From the NCBI RefSeq assembly GCF_000300195.1, contig NZ_AMQH01000015.1:158309-222308 (forward strand): a DNA stretch of 64,000 nucleotides, in the 5' to 3' direction. The number at the start of each line of letters is the position of its first letter. Position 1 is the first letter of the stretch. Below, in pieces: positions 53,084 through 62,165 of this stretch. Source of the stretch: Clostridium tunisiense TJ. Its GTDB lineage: Bacteria; Bacillota; Clostridia; Clostridiales; Clostridiaceae. The notes beneath the pieces were generated by a model. The model had not been told where the DNA came from and did no database searches. It saw nothing but the letters and a program-made list of their open reading frames with translations. The translations under genes were made by a program, and so were the position numbers.

Positions 53084-53225
53084 TATGATTTGTAAAAATG
53101 AATCTGGATTAAGATATACTCCTTGCGAAGGCCATAAGAACTAAATCGGCTATGCTTTGCTTGGAGGAGACTTTATTAAAATAGCTGATGTTGAATTCTA
53201 TGGTACAGTAAGTTCTTTTTTCATG
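53084..53225 (+). pseudogene. remnant of a small gene
   Basis: ATG 53084 after AAAGG encodes MICKNESGLRYTPCEGHKN, then TAA. The same frame continues as IGYALLGGDFIKIADVEFYGTVSSF. It looks like one small gene interrupted by a stop; the family is not recognised. Confidence 0.35.
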
Positions 53226-53275
53226 TATATTAAAGAACTCTATTTAGTGTGTAGATTTTCAGCATCATGCGAATT

Positions 53276-53435
53276 AGGCATCTGAAAATAAATAACAAGT
53301 TAAAGATGTGAAGGATATTTTGAGTTAGACAAGGAAACGGGTTCCGCAGATAGCAGAGCTATCTAAGGGTTCTGTTGACGCAGTATAACACAAAATAGGC
53401 GAGTATACTGACTTGTTTATTTTTTGAAGATGTCT
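53276..53435 (+). repeat. repeat family 1, copy 6
   Basis: 160 bp with AGGCATCTGAAAATAAATAA and TTATTTTTTGAAGATGTCTT ends. The halves (GGTTCCGCAGATAG, CTATCTAAGGGTTCTG) can pair. It lacks the CAAGCAAGCTTG insert of copies 3-5. Confidence 0.8.
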
Positions 53436-53558
53436 TAATAAAGCCTTTCATATATTTGTTTCTTTGTATATTAAGGGAAACTGTTGCAAACATAGCGTTG
53501 TAACAGTTTTTTTGGTCTTTGCTTCAAGAAAAAATAAATTTTTCGAAGGAGTAAAGAT

Positions 53559-53855
53559 ATGAAATATATTAATGCACATAAAATTTTACCTAAAGATATA
53601 ATTAAAGTAATTCAAGAATACGTGGATGGGGAATATTTATATATACCTAGAAAAGAAGAAGAACAAAAGAGATGGGGCGAACGGAGTGGCTCAAGAGAAG
53701 CCTTAAAAGGAAGAAACATAGAAATATATGATAAATATATAAAGGGCGCTAAGGTTATGGAACTAAGCGAGGAATATTACCTTTCAGATAAAAGCATAAG
53801 AAGAATTATTAGTGACCAAAAGAAAATTATATTGAAAATAAGTGGTGACCCATAG
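53559..53855 (+). CDS. CD3324-family small protein (HTH-like), paralogue 3
   Basis: A 98-residue paralogue of the proteins at 18747 and 19497: ILPKDIIKVIQEYVDGEYLYIPRKE, a WGERSGSREALKGRN block and an HTH-like end (YIKGAKVMELSEEYYLSDKSIRRII). GAAGGAG precedes the ATG. Like paralogue 2 it lies just downstream of a family 1 repeat (copy 6, 124 bp away). Confidence 0.75.
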   Translation: MKYINAHKILPKDIIKVIQEYVDGEYLYIPRKEEEQKRWGERSGSREALKGRNIEIYDKYIKGAKVMELSEEYYLSDKSIRRIISDQKKIILKISGDP

Positions 53856-54038
53856 AGAGAGGCTTCATGCTAGGGGTAAGTTGTTTATATAAGTAATTGA
53901 AAGCATTGAATAAGTAGCAAAACAAGCATTGGGCATACCTTTAAAACTAGATTTAAATGAACCTAATTAAAAATATTAGAATTACTGCAGCTATTTTATG
54001 TAAAAATATTATGCTATAAAATGTAAAATAAGTTAAAG

Positions 54039-54070
54039 ATACTCTTTATATATTGTAAAGGGTATTTTTT
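54039..54070 (+). terminator. terminator hairpin
   Basis: ATACTCTTTA / TAAAGGGTAT stem and T6, in the 310-bp gap 53856-54165. Confidence 0.65.
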
Positions 54071-54165
54071 ATTGTTAAGATTATTTATATGTATATATTT
54101 ACAGTGATACCAATATATTCAACGATAGAAATGTAAAACAATACTTATGAGGGGGGATAGTATCT

Positions 54166-55263
54166 ATGATTTCTATTGAAGTAAAATATAACTCAAAGGA
54201 CACCTTTGTATTAATGCAGTTCATTTGTAAGAAACTATATAAAATTAATAGCATTATAGCAAGAATCGTACAAACCTTTTTTACACTAGCAATGCTATAT
54301 CTAAGTGTATTATGCATAGAGAGTAAACATATCTTTAGTATAGTTATAATTGTTCTATTTTTACTTTACCTTTTGGTGTGGAATATTTTTACGGTTCGAA
54401 ACTACTTATATAGCAAGAGGCATAATATTCTCCATGAAAATATGAAGATTACATTTGAAGAAGATTATTTCACTAAAATGTCTACAAGTGAAAACAAATC
54501 ATATTATTATGAATTTAGATATTCTAAGTTAGAAAAAATATATGATGAAAAAGATAATTTGTTTATCAAATTAGATAAATCTACTGAGTTCATATTAATC
54601 CCCAAACGAGAGCTTGGCCAAGGAGATTATGATAGACTAATTAACCATTTAAAATCAAAGATTAATAACAACCTTACTTATGAGGAGAAATTAAAGATAG
54701 AGACCAACAATACTAGCGAGAATCTTAATTTTCAGGTTGCCTCAAAGCTTGATTTAGCTGACATTGTACAAATGCTTACTGTTATACGTAAAAAACAATT
54801 TGTAGCAATTAGAGTTTTTTTTATATTTACTATGGCTATTCTTTTAATATCATTAACCCTGGATTTGCATGACTGTTTCCTAGGGGATTTCTCTCAAGTT
54901 CCATTTATCATATTTTGTTTTATTTGTGTAATAGTTTTTTTAGTAGTGGCTATTAATTTTAATAAAATTCAAATGAAGATTATATCTAAAAATTATTTTA
55001 ATGATAATAAGGAAATACTTGTTGTTAACAAAATGTGTTTTTATGATACTTACTACTCTATTGAATATGATGAAGTTGATGGTAGTGCTTATGTAACAAT
55101 AGGTTATGAGGACCTTAAGTTCTTTGTTGTAGACAAAAATTTAATTGCTTTTGGGGATAAGAGTAAAGCTTCATCAGTAACTTGTACTAAAAAAAGTGCA
55201 GAGTTTGAAGTAGGTAAAGTAGAAGAGTTTATAAAGTTTCTTAGTAATAAGGTAAATAGATAA
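54166..55263 (+). CDS. YcxB-like membrane protein, duplicated
   Basis: A 365-residue protein made of two similar halves. Each has two membrane helices (about residues 40-85 and 220-265), then a beta-rich domain (FEEDYFTKMSTSENKSYYYEFRYSKLEKIYDEKDNLFIKLDKSTEFILIPKREL; VVNKMCFYDTYYSIEYDEVDGSAYVTIGYEDLKFFVVDKNLIAF). This is the YcxB-like layout in tandem. The function is unknown. GGGGGG lies 8 nt before the ATG. Confidence 0.65.
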   Translation: MISIEVKYNSKDTFVLMQFICKKLYKINSIIARIVQTFFTLAMLYLSVLCIESKHIFSIVIIVLFLLYLLVWNIFTVRNYLYSKRHNILHENMKITFEEDYFTKMSTSENKSYYYEFRYSKLEKIYDEKDNLFIKLDKSTEFILIPKRELGQGDYDRLINHLKSKINNNLTYEEKLKIETNNTSENLNFQVASKLDLADIVQMLTVIRKKQFVAIRVFFIFTMAILLISLTLDLHDCFLGDFSQVPFIIFCFICVIVFLVVAINFNKIQMKIISKNYFNDNKEILVVNKMCFYDTYYSIEYDEVDGSAYVTIGYEDLKFFVVDKNLIAFGDKSKASSVTCTKKSAEFEVGKVEEFIKFLSNKVNR

Positions 55264-55340
55264 AATGAAGTAGGTAGATTGACTTAATTTTCATAGACAA
55301 TAAGCTAATAATTTATATAAGGTAAAAGGGGATCGATTTT

Positions 55341-56183
55341 ATGAGAGAATTAGAAAAGAGTGAATTTAATAACATTGTGCAGTTATTGAATGAAGAAAAA
55401 GTACACTATACATTTGCATATGCAGTGGCTGAAGGAAAACAACCTGGCCGAATTTTTGCAGATAATCCAGTGGAGCCAAAGTGTTGTTTATTAACTTGTA
55501 AAAGTGGAAAATATTTAGTTGCAGGATGTACAAGCAATATTGGGTTCAATGAATTTTTGAAGGTTTTTTTACTCTATAAAGAAAATCATGGTAATTATTT
55601 TGACATCTACAGTTCCTCAAAGGAATGGATTGTTAAATTAGATGAGATCCTTGGAGATAATGCAGCAAAATTGAGTAGACAAGTATTTAGCTGGGATTAT
55701 GAAAATTTATCTGCAATTTCAAAATGGAGTGAAAGGCTACCAGAAGGATTTGAACTAAGAAAAATGGATGATGTTTTGTTCCAAAAGTATGTGAAGGAAA
55801 TGGATTCATCGTACATGGACTTATGGGAAACTGAGGATAACTTCCTCTCCAATGGGTTTGGTTTTTGTATATTAAAAGATGGTGACTTTGTTAGCGTATG
55901 TAACACATATTATGTAAGACAAGGCTATGCAGAAATTGATATAGTAACAAAGAGTGAATATAGACAACAAGGCTTTGCACTAGCTACCTGCGCTGAGTTT
56001 ATAAAATATTGTGTAAGCAACAATATTGAGCCTGTATGGGATTGCGATAATGGAAATGAAAACTCTAAAAACTTAGCAAAGAAACTAGGTTTTAAAAGTG
56101 TAGAAATATACGAAATGCATTGGTGGCATAAGAATAAAACTTTTGTTGAGGAATATTTAAAAAAATATCAATATACAGTATAA
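55341..56183 (+). CDS. GNAT acetyltransferase (two-domain type)
   Basis: A 280-residue GNAT protein. The N-terminal 120 residues form a degenerate acetyltransferase-like domain. The C-terminal one has the acetyl-CoA site AEIDIVTKSEYRQQGFALATCAEFIKYC and closes with NENSKNLAKKLGFKSVEIYEMHWW, as in the GNAT_acetyltran/ZOOL type. The substrate is unknown. A strong terminator follows. Confidence 0.8.
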   Translation: MRELEKSEFNNIVQLLNEEKVHYTFAYAVAEGKQPGRIFADNPVEPKCCLLTCKSGKYLVAGCTSNIGFNEFLKVFLLYKENHGNYFDIYSSSKEWIVKLDEILGDNAAKLSRQVFSWDYENLSAISKWSERLPEGFELRKMDDVLFQKYVKEMDSSYMDLWETEDNFLSNGFGFCILKDGDFVSVCNTYYVRQGYAEIDIVTKSEYRQQGFALATCAEFIKYCVSNNIEPVWDCDNGNENSKNLAKKLGFKSVEIYEMHWWHKNKTFVEEYLKKYQYTV

Positions 56184-56219
56184 AGCAACTGCTAATCTAG
56201 GTAAATGATCAAAAAACGT

Positions 56220-56256
56220 AGCCCTAACCATGGATATATCTTGGTTAGGGCTTTTT
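56220..56256 (+). terminator. terminator of the GNAT gene
   Basis: AGCCCTAACCA / TGGTTAGGGCT stem and T5. A degenerate copy lies at 63704-63738 (see findings). Confidence 0.85.
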
Positions 56257-56324
56257 AGAATTGTATAGATCTAGGCAACTATAGGGTTCCATAATGAAAT
56301 TCTAATTTGTTCAGCATTACAAAA

Positions 56325-56360
56325 AAAAGGCTATGCACTAATTATTTAGTGCACAGCCTC
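56325..56360 (-). terminator. terminator of the Bce-type ABC operon
   Basis: GGCTATGCACTAA / TTAGTGCACAGCC stem; on the minus strand it is followed by an eight-T run. Confidence 0.85.
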
Positions 56361-56432
56361 AATAAATCCTTAAGGAAACCGGGGGAGGATTTATGTTTAA
56401 ATTAAATGTTGAAGTGGTTTCTATATAATACA

Positions 56433-58457
56433 TTAATTTTTGTTTTTAACTGTATTTTTAAAGCCAACATAAGTTGCATAAAAGTATCCACCATATATTA
56501 CAATAAGTCCTAAGCCTATCATAAGAGAAGAACTTCCAAGGAGGCTTTTGTTATAGGCTCCAAACAGCTTATTAGTTACACTTACGCCAACTATTGAATG
56601 TATCATGGCTAAAGTTAAAGGTGTCATAAAATAAATCAAGTTCTGAACTAATATTGACTTATTTATCATTTTTTCAGTAACACCTATTTTTCTAAGAGAG
56701 TTATATCTATCAAGACTATCACTTGCCTCAGATAATTGTTGTAAGGCTAGCACAGCAGCACTGGATATTAAAAATACTATGCCTAAATATATACCTAGAA
56801 ATACAACCATTGCTGAGGAGCCATACACCATGGAATGTAGCTGTTCTAGTGTATTTCCGAATAACAGTATAGATTGACCATTATAGCTTCCAGTATCTAA
56901 AACATCAGTAAATAGCTTTGAAAACTTCTCTTCTGATCTTTCAAAGTTACTGTTATCAAACATTACATTAAATTTAGAGGCGTCTATCTTCAAATCTCCC
57001 TGAAAGTTATCTGGGATTATGAAATAAAGGAATTGTAAATTAGTTCTTGTGCTAACTATATTCTCCTTTATTGGAGTGCTATTTTTTATAGTGTAAGTTT
57101 TATTCTCTAACACTACAGACTTTTCATTCTTTATAAACTTACTAAATATTTTATTGGTATCTTCATAGTTGGATACAACTAAAATCTCATTATCTTTTAA
57201 ATCCACAGGAGACTTGTCTAAAAGCTGTGTTATTGAGTTATATTCTGAGAGTTTTATAGCTGATATAGGGTGGTCTGAGTAGGAATCCTTAAGCTCATTA
57301 AGTTCCTTTTCAGTTAAATACTTACTTAGCAATTCACTTAAATAAATAGGAAGTTTATATTCAGTAAAAAAGGAATACTTTTCAGTAGCATCAAGCTGAA
57401 AATTTATTTCCTCAAGAGCCTTTTTAACATCCTTTGTTTTTTCTTCATCTTTACTAGGATAAAGAGCTCCAGAGGCGTGGAAAGAAGTATTTCCCTTTAA
57501 TGCTTTGTCAAAGATGCCCTTATAGCCAAACATAGTAAATAAAAGGGTTATAGTTAAAAACAGCATAAGACATATAGTGGTCATGGATAAAAAGTTAGTA
57601 GTTATTTTATTATTAATCTGTCTTAATACAAAGATATTTAAATTTTTAAGATATAGTTTTTTATTCTTTTGTATAACTTGGATTAAAAAGTTAGAGAGAC
57701 TAAAAAAGCATAATAGGGTTCCCACAATCCCTAGCACAATTGAAATAATAAAAAGAGGATCCTCAGGTTCTAATCCAACCTTTAACACAAAAGTGTAAGC
57801 AGCTATAAGGGATGCCAGTGAGAAAAGAAATATAACTATTGAAATAACAGGATTAGTAACCTTTATTACTTCATTTTTCTTTGCTGCATTTAGCATGTCT
57901 ATAAGCTTATATTTAGAAATAGTAACTTGATTAAATATCATTACTAGAATAAATATTATTCCAAAGTATAAGGCAGATTTAACTATTGCACTCATTGATA
58001 TAATAAATTTATAACTAGTCATATTTACAGCTAAAAGCTTAGCTGTAACAACAGATAAACCTTGGGATACAATAATACCAAGAAGAATTCCAGCAACTAG
58101 AGATAATAAGCCAATAAGAAAGGTCTCAAAAATTAAGATTCTAGAAATTTTACCCTTTGACATACCTAAAGTCATGTAGATGCCTAGTTCTTTTTTGCGT
58201 TTTCTTATAAGAAAATTGTTGGCGTAAACTATAAGTCCTCCTAGAATAAAGGATACAAATACGGAGGCTCCAGCCATAAGTTTGTTTATTGTAACCATAT
58301 ACTCTGCAGTGCTCTTACTTATATCCAGCAGGGATTTTTGTGCTTCAATGGAATTAAAGCTATAAAATATACATACTGCAAAGGTTAGAGTAAGAAAATA
58401 TATGGAATAATCCTTGAAGCTTCTTTTAACATTGTTCATTGCTATTTTAGAAAACAT
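56433..58457 (-). CDS. BceB-type ABC transporter permease
   Basis: A 674-residue permease with about ten membrane helices and one large extracellular domain (about residues 300-525) between helices 7 and 8, the hallmark of Bce-type transporters that pull peptide antibiotics off lipid II-cycle targets and also act as sensors. FtsX-like stretches appear at both ends (GGLIVYANNFLIRKRKKELGIYMTLGMS; RYNSLRKIGVTEKMI). The ATG at 58457 overlaps the ATPase stop; GGAG lies 9 nt upstream. Confidence 0.92.
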   Translation of the reverse strand: MFSKIAMNNVKRSFKDYSIYFLTLTFAVCIFYSFNSIEAQKSLLDISKSTAEYMVTINKLMAGASVFVSFILGGLIVYANNFLIRKRKKELGIYMTLGMSKGKISRILIFETFLIGLLSLVAGILLGIIVSQGLSVVTAKLLAVNMTSYKFIISMSAIVKSALYFGIIFILVMIFNQVTISKYKLIDMLNAAKKNEVIKVTNPVISIVIFLFSLASLIAAYTFVLKVGLEPEDPLFIISIVLGIVGTLLCFFSLSNFLIQVIQKNKKLYLKNLNIFVLRQINNKITTNFLSMTTICLMLFLTITLLFTMFGYKGIFDKALKGNTSFHASGALYPSKDEEKTKDVKKALEEINFQLDATEKYSFFTEYKLPIYLSELLSKYLTEKELNELKDSYSDHPISAIKLSEYNSITQLLDKSPVDLKDNEILVVSNYEDTNKIFSKFIKNEKSVVLENKTYTIKNSTPIKENIVSTRTNLQFLYFIIPDNFQGDLKIDASKFNVMFDNSNFERSEEKFSKLFTDVLDTGSYNGQSILLFGNTLEQLHSMVYGSSAMVVFLGIYLGIVFLISSAAVLALQQLSEASDSLDRYNSLRKIGVTEKMINKSILVQNLIYFMTPLTLAMIHSIVGVSVTNKLFGAYNKSLLGSSSLMIGLGLIVIYGGYFYATYVGFKNTVKNKN

Positions 58458-59214
58458 CGCTAGCATCTCCTCCAAGCAAAGTTACAACTTCAATTATTTT
58501 ATTAAAGAACTCTTTTCTTGTATCATTCCCACGAAGTAGTTCATTAAAAATCTTACCATCCTTAATAAATAAAATTCTGTGAGCATAGCTTGCGGTAAAG
58601 GCATCGTGAGTAACCATTAGTATGGTAGCTTGGAAATCCTTGTTTAACTTTTCAAAGGAGTCCAAAAGAAGTCTTGAGGACTTAGAGTCTAAGGCTCCAG
58701 TAGGCTCATCAGCCAGTATCAGTGAAGGCTCGGTAACTAGAGCTCTAGCAGAAGCCACTCTTTGTTTTTGACCTCCTGACATTTGAAAAGGGTATTTAGT
58801 TAAAACATCTAATATCTCAAGCTTTTCTGCCACTTTTTTAATAAGCTCATCTATTTCACTAGGTTTTCTCTTTTGTATTGTTAGAGCTAAAGCGATATTT
58901 TCATAGGCAGTAAGAGTATCTAGAAGATTAAAGTCTTGAAATATGAAACCTAACTCATCACGTCTGAATTCTTCTAAAGCTTTAGATTTAAGTGTAGTAA
59001 TATCCTTGTTATTTATGATGATGTTACCTGTAGTAACAGTATCTATAGTTGAAATACAATTTAATAGAGTGGTCTTACCGCTACCCGAAGGTCCCATTAT
59101 TCCCACAAACTCTCCCTTATCCACATTAAAGCTTATATTGTCTATGGCTTTTGTTATGTTGCCTTTATTACCATAGTATTTTTCAATTTTTTCAACCCTT
59201 AAAATATTCTCCAT
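58447..59214 (-). CDS. BceA-type ABC transporter ATPase
   Basis: A 255-residue ATPase of the MacB/LolD-Bce type: Walker A GPSGSGKTTLLN (Lys near 46), Q-loop FIFQDFNLLDTLTAYENI, signature MSGGQKQRVASARAL, Walker B LILADEPTGALDS. It powers the adjacent BceB-type permease. GGAGG lies 7 nt before the ATG, and its end overlaps the permease gene. Confidence 0.95.
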   Translation of the reverse strand: MENILRVEKIEKYYGNKGNITKAIDNISFNVDKGEFVGIMGPSGSGKTTLLNCISTIDTVTTGNIIINNKDITTLKSKALEEFRRDELGFIFQDFNLLDTLTAYENIALALTIQKRKPSEIDELIKKVAEKLEILDVLTKYPFQMSGGQKQRVASARALVTEPSLILADEPTGALDSKSSRLLLDSFEKLNKDFQATILMVTHDAFTASYAHRILFIKDGKIFNELLRGNDTRKEFFNKIIEVVTLLGGDASDVF

Positions 59215-59277
59215 TACTTTTCCTCCATAATTCTTCTCCCTAAAGGGGGTTATTCATCTGAGTAACTTGCTGTTACT

Positions 59278-59694
59278 TTAATTTTTCACCTGAAATTTCA
59301 CCATTTTTTCGATGATATCATTACTACCATTATAGATAGTAACTCCATATTCACCTTCTTCAAGACCTTCTGGAACTGATAGCTTAGCATTAAAATATCC
59401 AGCTTTACTTATTTCTATATTTTCTTCTGTTTTAAATCTATTCTGTGTTGATACTTCACCTTTGTACCATACCACCGTTGCCTTTTTAATAGCCAGCTTT
59501 TTGCCCTTTGCAGAAAGATAAACCGTATCCTTAGAGGTAAAAGTATTAGTAGGTGAAGTAGGTTTTCCTTTGTCATCTACACTTTTAGTCATGGTAATTT
59601 CTACAATTTTAGGACCAAAGAAGTATTTATAAGCAGCGCCCCCTCCACCTATTATTAAAATTATAATTAACACAGGTATTAACAATTTTTTCAT
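59278..59694 (-). CDS. membrane-anchored Ig-like protein of the Bce-type operon
   Basis: A 138-residue protein with one N-terminal membrane anchor (LLIPVLIIILIIGGGGAAY) and an extracellular beta-rich domain (TVYLSAKGKKLAIKKATVVWYKGE, AKLSVPEGLEEGEYGVTIYNG) resembling an Ig-like fold. It is not a standard part of Bce modules. As first gene of the transporter transcript it may help sensing or drug capture (inference). The ATG at 59694 has GGAGG 8 nt upstream. Confidence 0.7.
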   Translation of the reverse strand: MKKLLIPVLIIILIIGGGGAAYKYFFGPKIVEITMTKSVDDKGKPTSPTNTFTSKDTVYLSAKGKKLAIKKATVVWYKGEVSTQNRFKTEENIEISKAGYFNAKLSVPEGLEEGEYGVTIYNGSNDIIEKMVKFQVKN

Positions 59695-59834
59695 AAAAAA
59701 TTCCTCCAAACTTTAATTTTTATTTTCTCTACGGTTATTATTTTACTAGGACTTCACTCGGATACATATTAGTTTATATTTCATTAAGGTTACATTTTTG
59801 AAAGGTTTGAAACATAGGGTGAGCTTCATAAAAT

Positions 59835-59893
59835 AAAAAATAATGGATTCTCAGCTACCATAATTCATAATAGCTATAAATCCATTATTAACA
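59835..59893 (-). terminator. terminator of the response regulator-kinase pair
   Basis: TAATGGATT / AATCCATTA outer stem; on the minus strand it is followed by TTTTTTATTTTA. It separates the regulator genes from the transporter genes. Confidence 0.75.
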
Positions 59894-59898
59894 CACAA

Positions 59899-60912
59899 TT
59901 AACTCATTAAATTAACCTTACCTAGGGGGAAGATAATACTAACCTTTGTGCCTTCTCCAAGCTTTGAAGTTAAGCTAAGGCCCAGGCCCAGTTGATCACA
60001 AAGCTTTTTGCAGAGGTAAAGTCCTATGCCAGTAGACTTACCAAGCCTTCTGCCATTATCTCCAGTAAAGCCCTTTTCAAAAACTCTATTAACATCCTTG
60101 TTTATTATACCTATACCATTATCCTCTATAGTAAGGACTATATTGTTTTCATTTTGAACAGTATAAACTCGGACCTTGCCTTCTTTTTCCCTACTATATT
60201 TAATAGAATTTCCTATGATTTGATTTAAGATAAATTCAAGCCATTTTCCGTCACTGAATACAATGCCTTCCACCGCTTCAATGTCCACTGAAATTTTTTT
60301 ATTTATAAAGTCTCTAGAATTCCTCTTAATAGTATTTCTTACTACAGTAGCTAAGGACAGCTCTCTTATAATATAATCCTTGCTTACGTTATTACTTCTT
60401 GAGTAATATAGCACTTGCTCAATATAATCCTCAATTTTCCTAACTTCATAGTCAATACTCTTAGTAACTTTATCCTCATTGTTTTCTATGATGAGTCTTG
60501 TGGAGGAAATTGGAGTCTTTATTTCATGAACCCAGGTTTCAATATACTCTCTATATTCACTTTGCATATCTCTGTATTTTTTCACATGTTCATGCATACT
60601 TTTGTTAGCTTCCTTTAATACATCATACACAGCTTTGCCTTCAATAAAATCTGGTTCTTCTATAATTTCAGATAGGAGATACTTTTTATCTAGGGAATCC
60701 ATAATACTAGTTATCTCATTATAGAATTTTTTCGACTTAACATATTCTACAATAATAAAAGAAAAAAGGGGGAGAAACCATATAGAGAAAACAAGAAGAA
60801 TTATATTAGCACTAAAGTTAACAAGGACCATTATGGAACCTATGATAATGAATAATATAAAGTTAATTAAAAGAAATAAAAACCTGTCTTTTAAATAATC
60901 TTTTAAACTCAT
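59899..60912 (-). CDS. BceS-type sensor histidine kinase
   Basis: A 337-residue intramembrane-sensing kinase: two adjacent N-terminal helices (about residues 11-32 and 36-58) with almost no outside loop, so it relies on the transporter for sensing. The phosphoacceptor is His129 in ETWVHEIKTPISS. The ATPase domain shows the N box (ILNQIIGNSIKYS), G1 (DNGIGI) and G2 (GKSTGIGLYL). It overlaps the response-regulator stop (ATGA). It should phosphorylate the regulator when the transporter meets its drug. Confidence 0.92.
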   Translation of the reverse strand: MSLKDYLKDRFLFLLINFILFIIIGSIMVLVNFSANIILLVFSIWFLPLFSFIIVEYVKSKKFYNEITSIMDSLDKKYLLSEIIEEPDFIEGKAVYDVLKEANKSMHEHVKKYRDMQSEYREYIETWVHEIKTPISSTRLIIENNEDKVTKSIDYEVRKIEDYIEQVLYYSRSNNVSKDYIIRELSLATVVRNTIKRNSRDFINKKISVDIEAVEGIVFSDGKWLEFILNQIIGNSIKYSREKEGKVRVYTVQNENNIVLTIEDNGIGIINKDVNRVFEKGFTGDNGRRLGKSTGIGLYLCKKLCDQLGLGLSLTSKLGEGTKVSIIFPLGKVNLMS

Positions 60913-61577
60913 GGCAGTATATACCCAAGTCCACGTCTGGTTTCTACGGTTTCTTTCATTCCAACTTCCTCTAGCTTCTTTCTTAACCTTGTCACATTAA
61001 CAGATAAGTTATTATCATCTACAAAAATATCTGAGTTCCACATAAAATCCATTAGTTCATCTCTGGACACTATTTTACCTTTATTTTTAATCAAGCAGGA
61101 AAGTATTTTAAGCTCATTTTTGGTTAGTTCCACTGTACTGTCCTTGTAAGTAATTGAACTATTTGATAAATTAAGCTTTAAATCATAATAATACATGATA
61201 TCTTGAGGAGTAGAACCTTGAGCTCTTCTTAAAATAGAAGCAATTCTTGCTAAAAGAATTTGAGTATTATAAGGTTTTGTAATAAAATCATCAGCACCTA
61301 AATTCATACTCATAAGTTCATCCATCTCACTGTCTCTGCTGGTTACCACAATAATAGGCATATCTGAAGTTTTTCTTACTTCTCTGCATATGTGATAGCC
61401 ATCAAATATAGGAAGATTTATATCTAAAAGTAATAAATCTGGAGTTTCTTTTAGTATGTAATCCACAATGTTTTCAAAGTTTGAAGGAGCAAGAACTTCA
61501 TAGCCGTATCTTGTTAAAAAGACTTTTAGTTCTTCCCTTATGGTTTCAGTATCTTCTATAATAATTATCTTTGACAT
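60909..61577 (-). CDS. BceR-type OmpR-family response regulator
   Basis: A 222-residue regulator: receiver domain with phosphoacceptor Asp52 (LLLLDINLP), acidic pocket IIEDTE and Lys in FITKPYN, then an OmpR-type winged helix (ELTKNELKILSCLIKNKGKIVSRDEL, VTRLRKKL). It should activate the promoter upstream of the ABC genes (59695-59834). First gene of the regulator transcript. I see nothing else in the upstream gap (61578-62165) except a 24-codon ORF at 61950 and the TetR operator region. Confidence 0.94.
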   Translation of the reverse strand: MSKIIIIEDTETIREELKVFLTRYGYEVLAPSNFENIVDYILKETPDLLLLDINLPIFDGYHICREVRKTSDMPIIVVTSRDSEMDELMSMNLGADDFITKPYNTQILLARIASILRRAQGSTPQDIMYYYDLKLNLSNSSITYKDSTVELTKNELKILSCLIKNKGKIVSRDELMDFMWNSDIFVDDNNLSVNVTRLRKKLEEVGMKETVETRRGLGYILP

Positions 61578-61949
61578 AGATTCACTTCCTTTGTAAAAAT
61601 CTATCAGCTTAAGGATATTATAGTTTATTATAAGTATTACTGCAAAAAATAAATCTAGATATATAGAATTTACTGCAATTCAAATTATTACTTCCAAGAA
61701 GTGCTTCCTCTAAAAACATAGCCACTATTAAAAATGGATTCTTTTAAGCTCAATGTGCTGTAACTATATAAGTATTTCTAAGATAAGTGAATTCCTATGC
61801 TGAAAACATGTATGAGGCTTTGAACTTGTTTATATATAAATACACCATAGGAAAAGTTAAAGTACTTTACACAACTATTTCTAACAGAATAACATAATGT
61901 AATAAAACATAGGGATAGTTATAGTTAGGTATAAAAGGATGAGGTACTT

Positions 61950-62024
61950 ATGGGCATTGAAGGTTTTCAGAATTTAGGATCTGCTTCCAGTAAATTTTCA
62001 TTATTGAAGAAGCCATTTGGGTAA
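61950..62024 (+). CDS. possible 24-residue peptide
   Basis: ATG 61950 with a GGATGAGG site five nt upstream encodes MGIEGFQNLGSASSKFSLLK and four further residues. There is no family match. It may be real or a remnant. Confidence 0.2.
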   Translation: MGIEGFQNLGSASSKFSLLKKPFG

Positions 62025-62080
62025 ATATTTGAAAAGATTTAAATATAATAATGATTAGTTTAGAAGTGATAGTTAAAAAG

Positions 62081-62145
62081 CTGTCAGTGCCTTCTAAAAA
62101 ACGGTCAGTGGATTTATAATAAAAATATAAGCTACTGACTGTTTT
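62081..62145 (+). promoter_or_regulatory. probable TetR operator overlapping the promoter
   Basis: CTGTCAGTG (62081), ACGGTCAGTG (62101) and the inverted TACTGACTGTTT (62133) surround a TATAAT at 62115-62120. Inverted GTCAGT half-sites upstream of a TetR gene suggest autoregulation. Confidence 0.6.
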
Positions 62146-62165
62146 GGTCAATAAAGGAGAGTATA

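Noticed and set aside
14970..53435. Possibility that the scattered repeats form a CRISPR array
   Set aside because: They are far apart, longer than CRISPR repeats, have inverted ends and lack spacers or cas genes.
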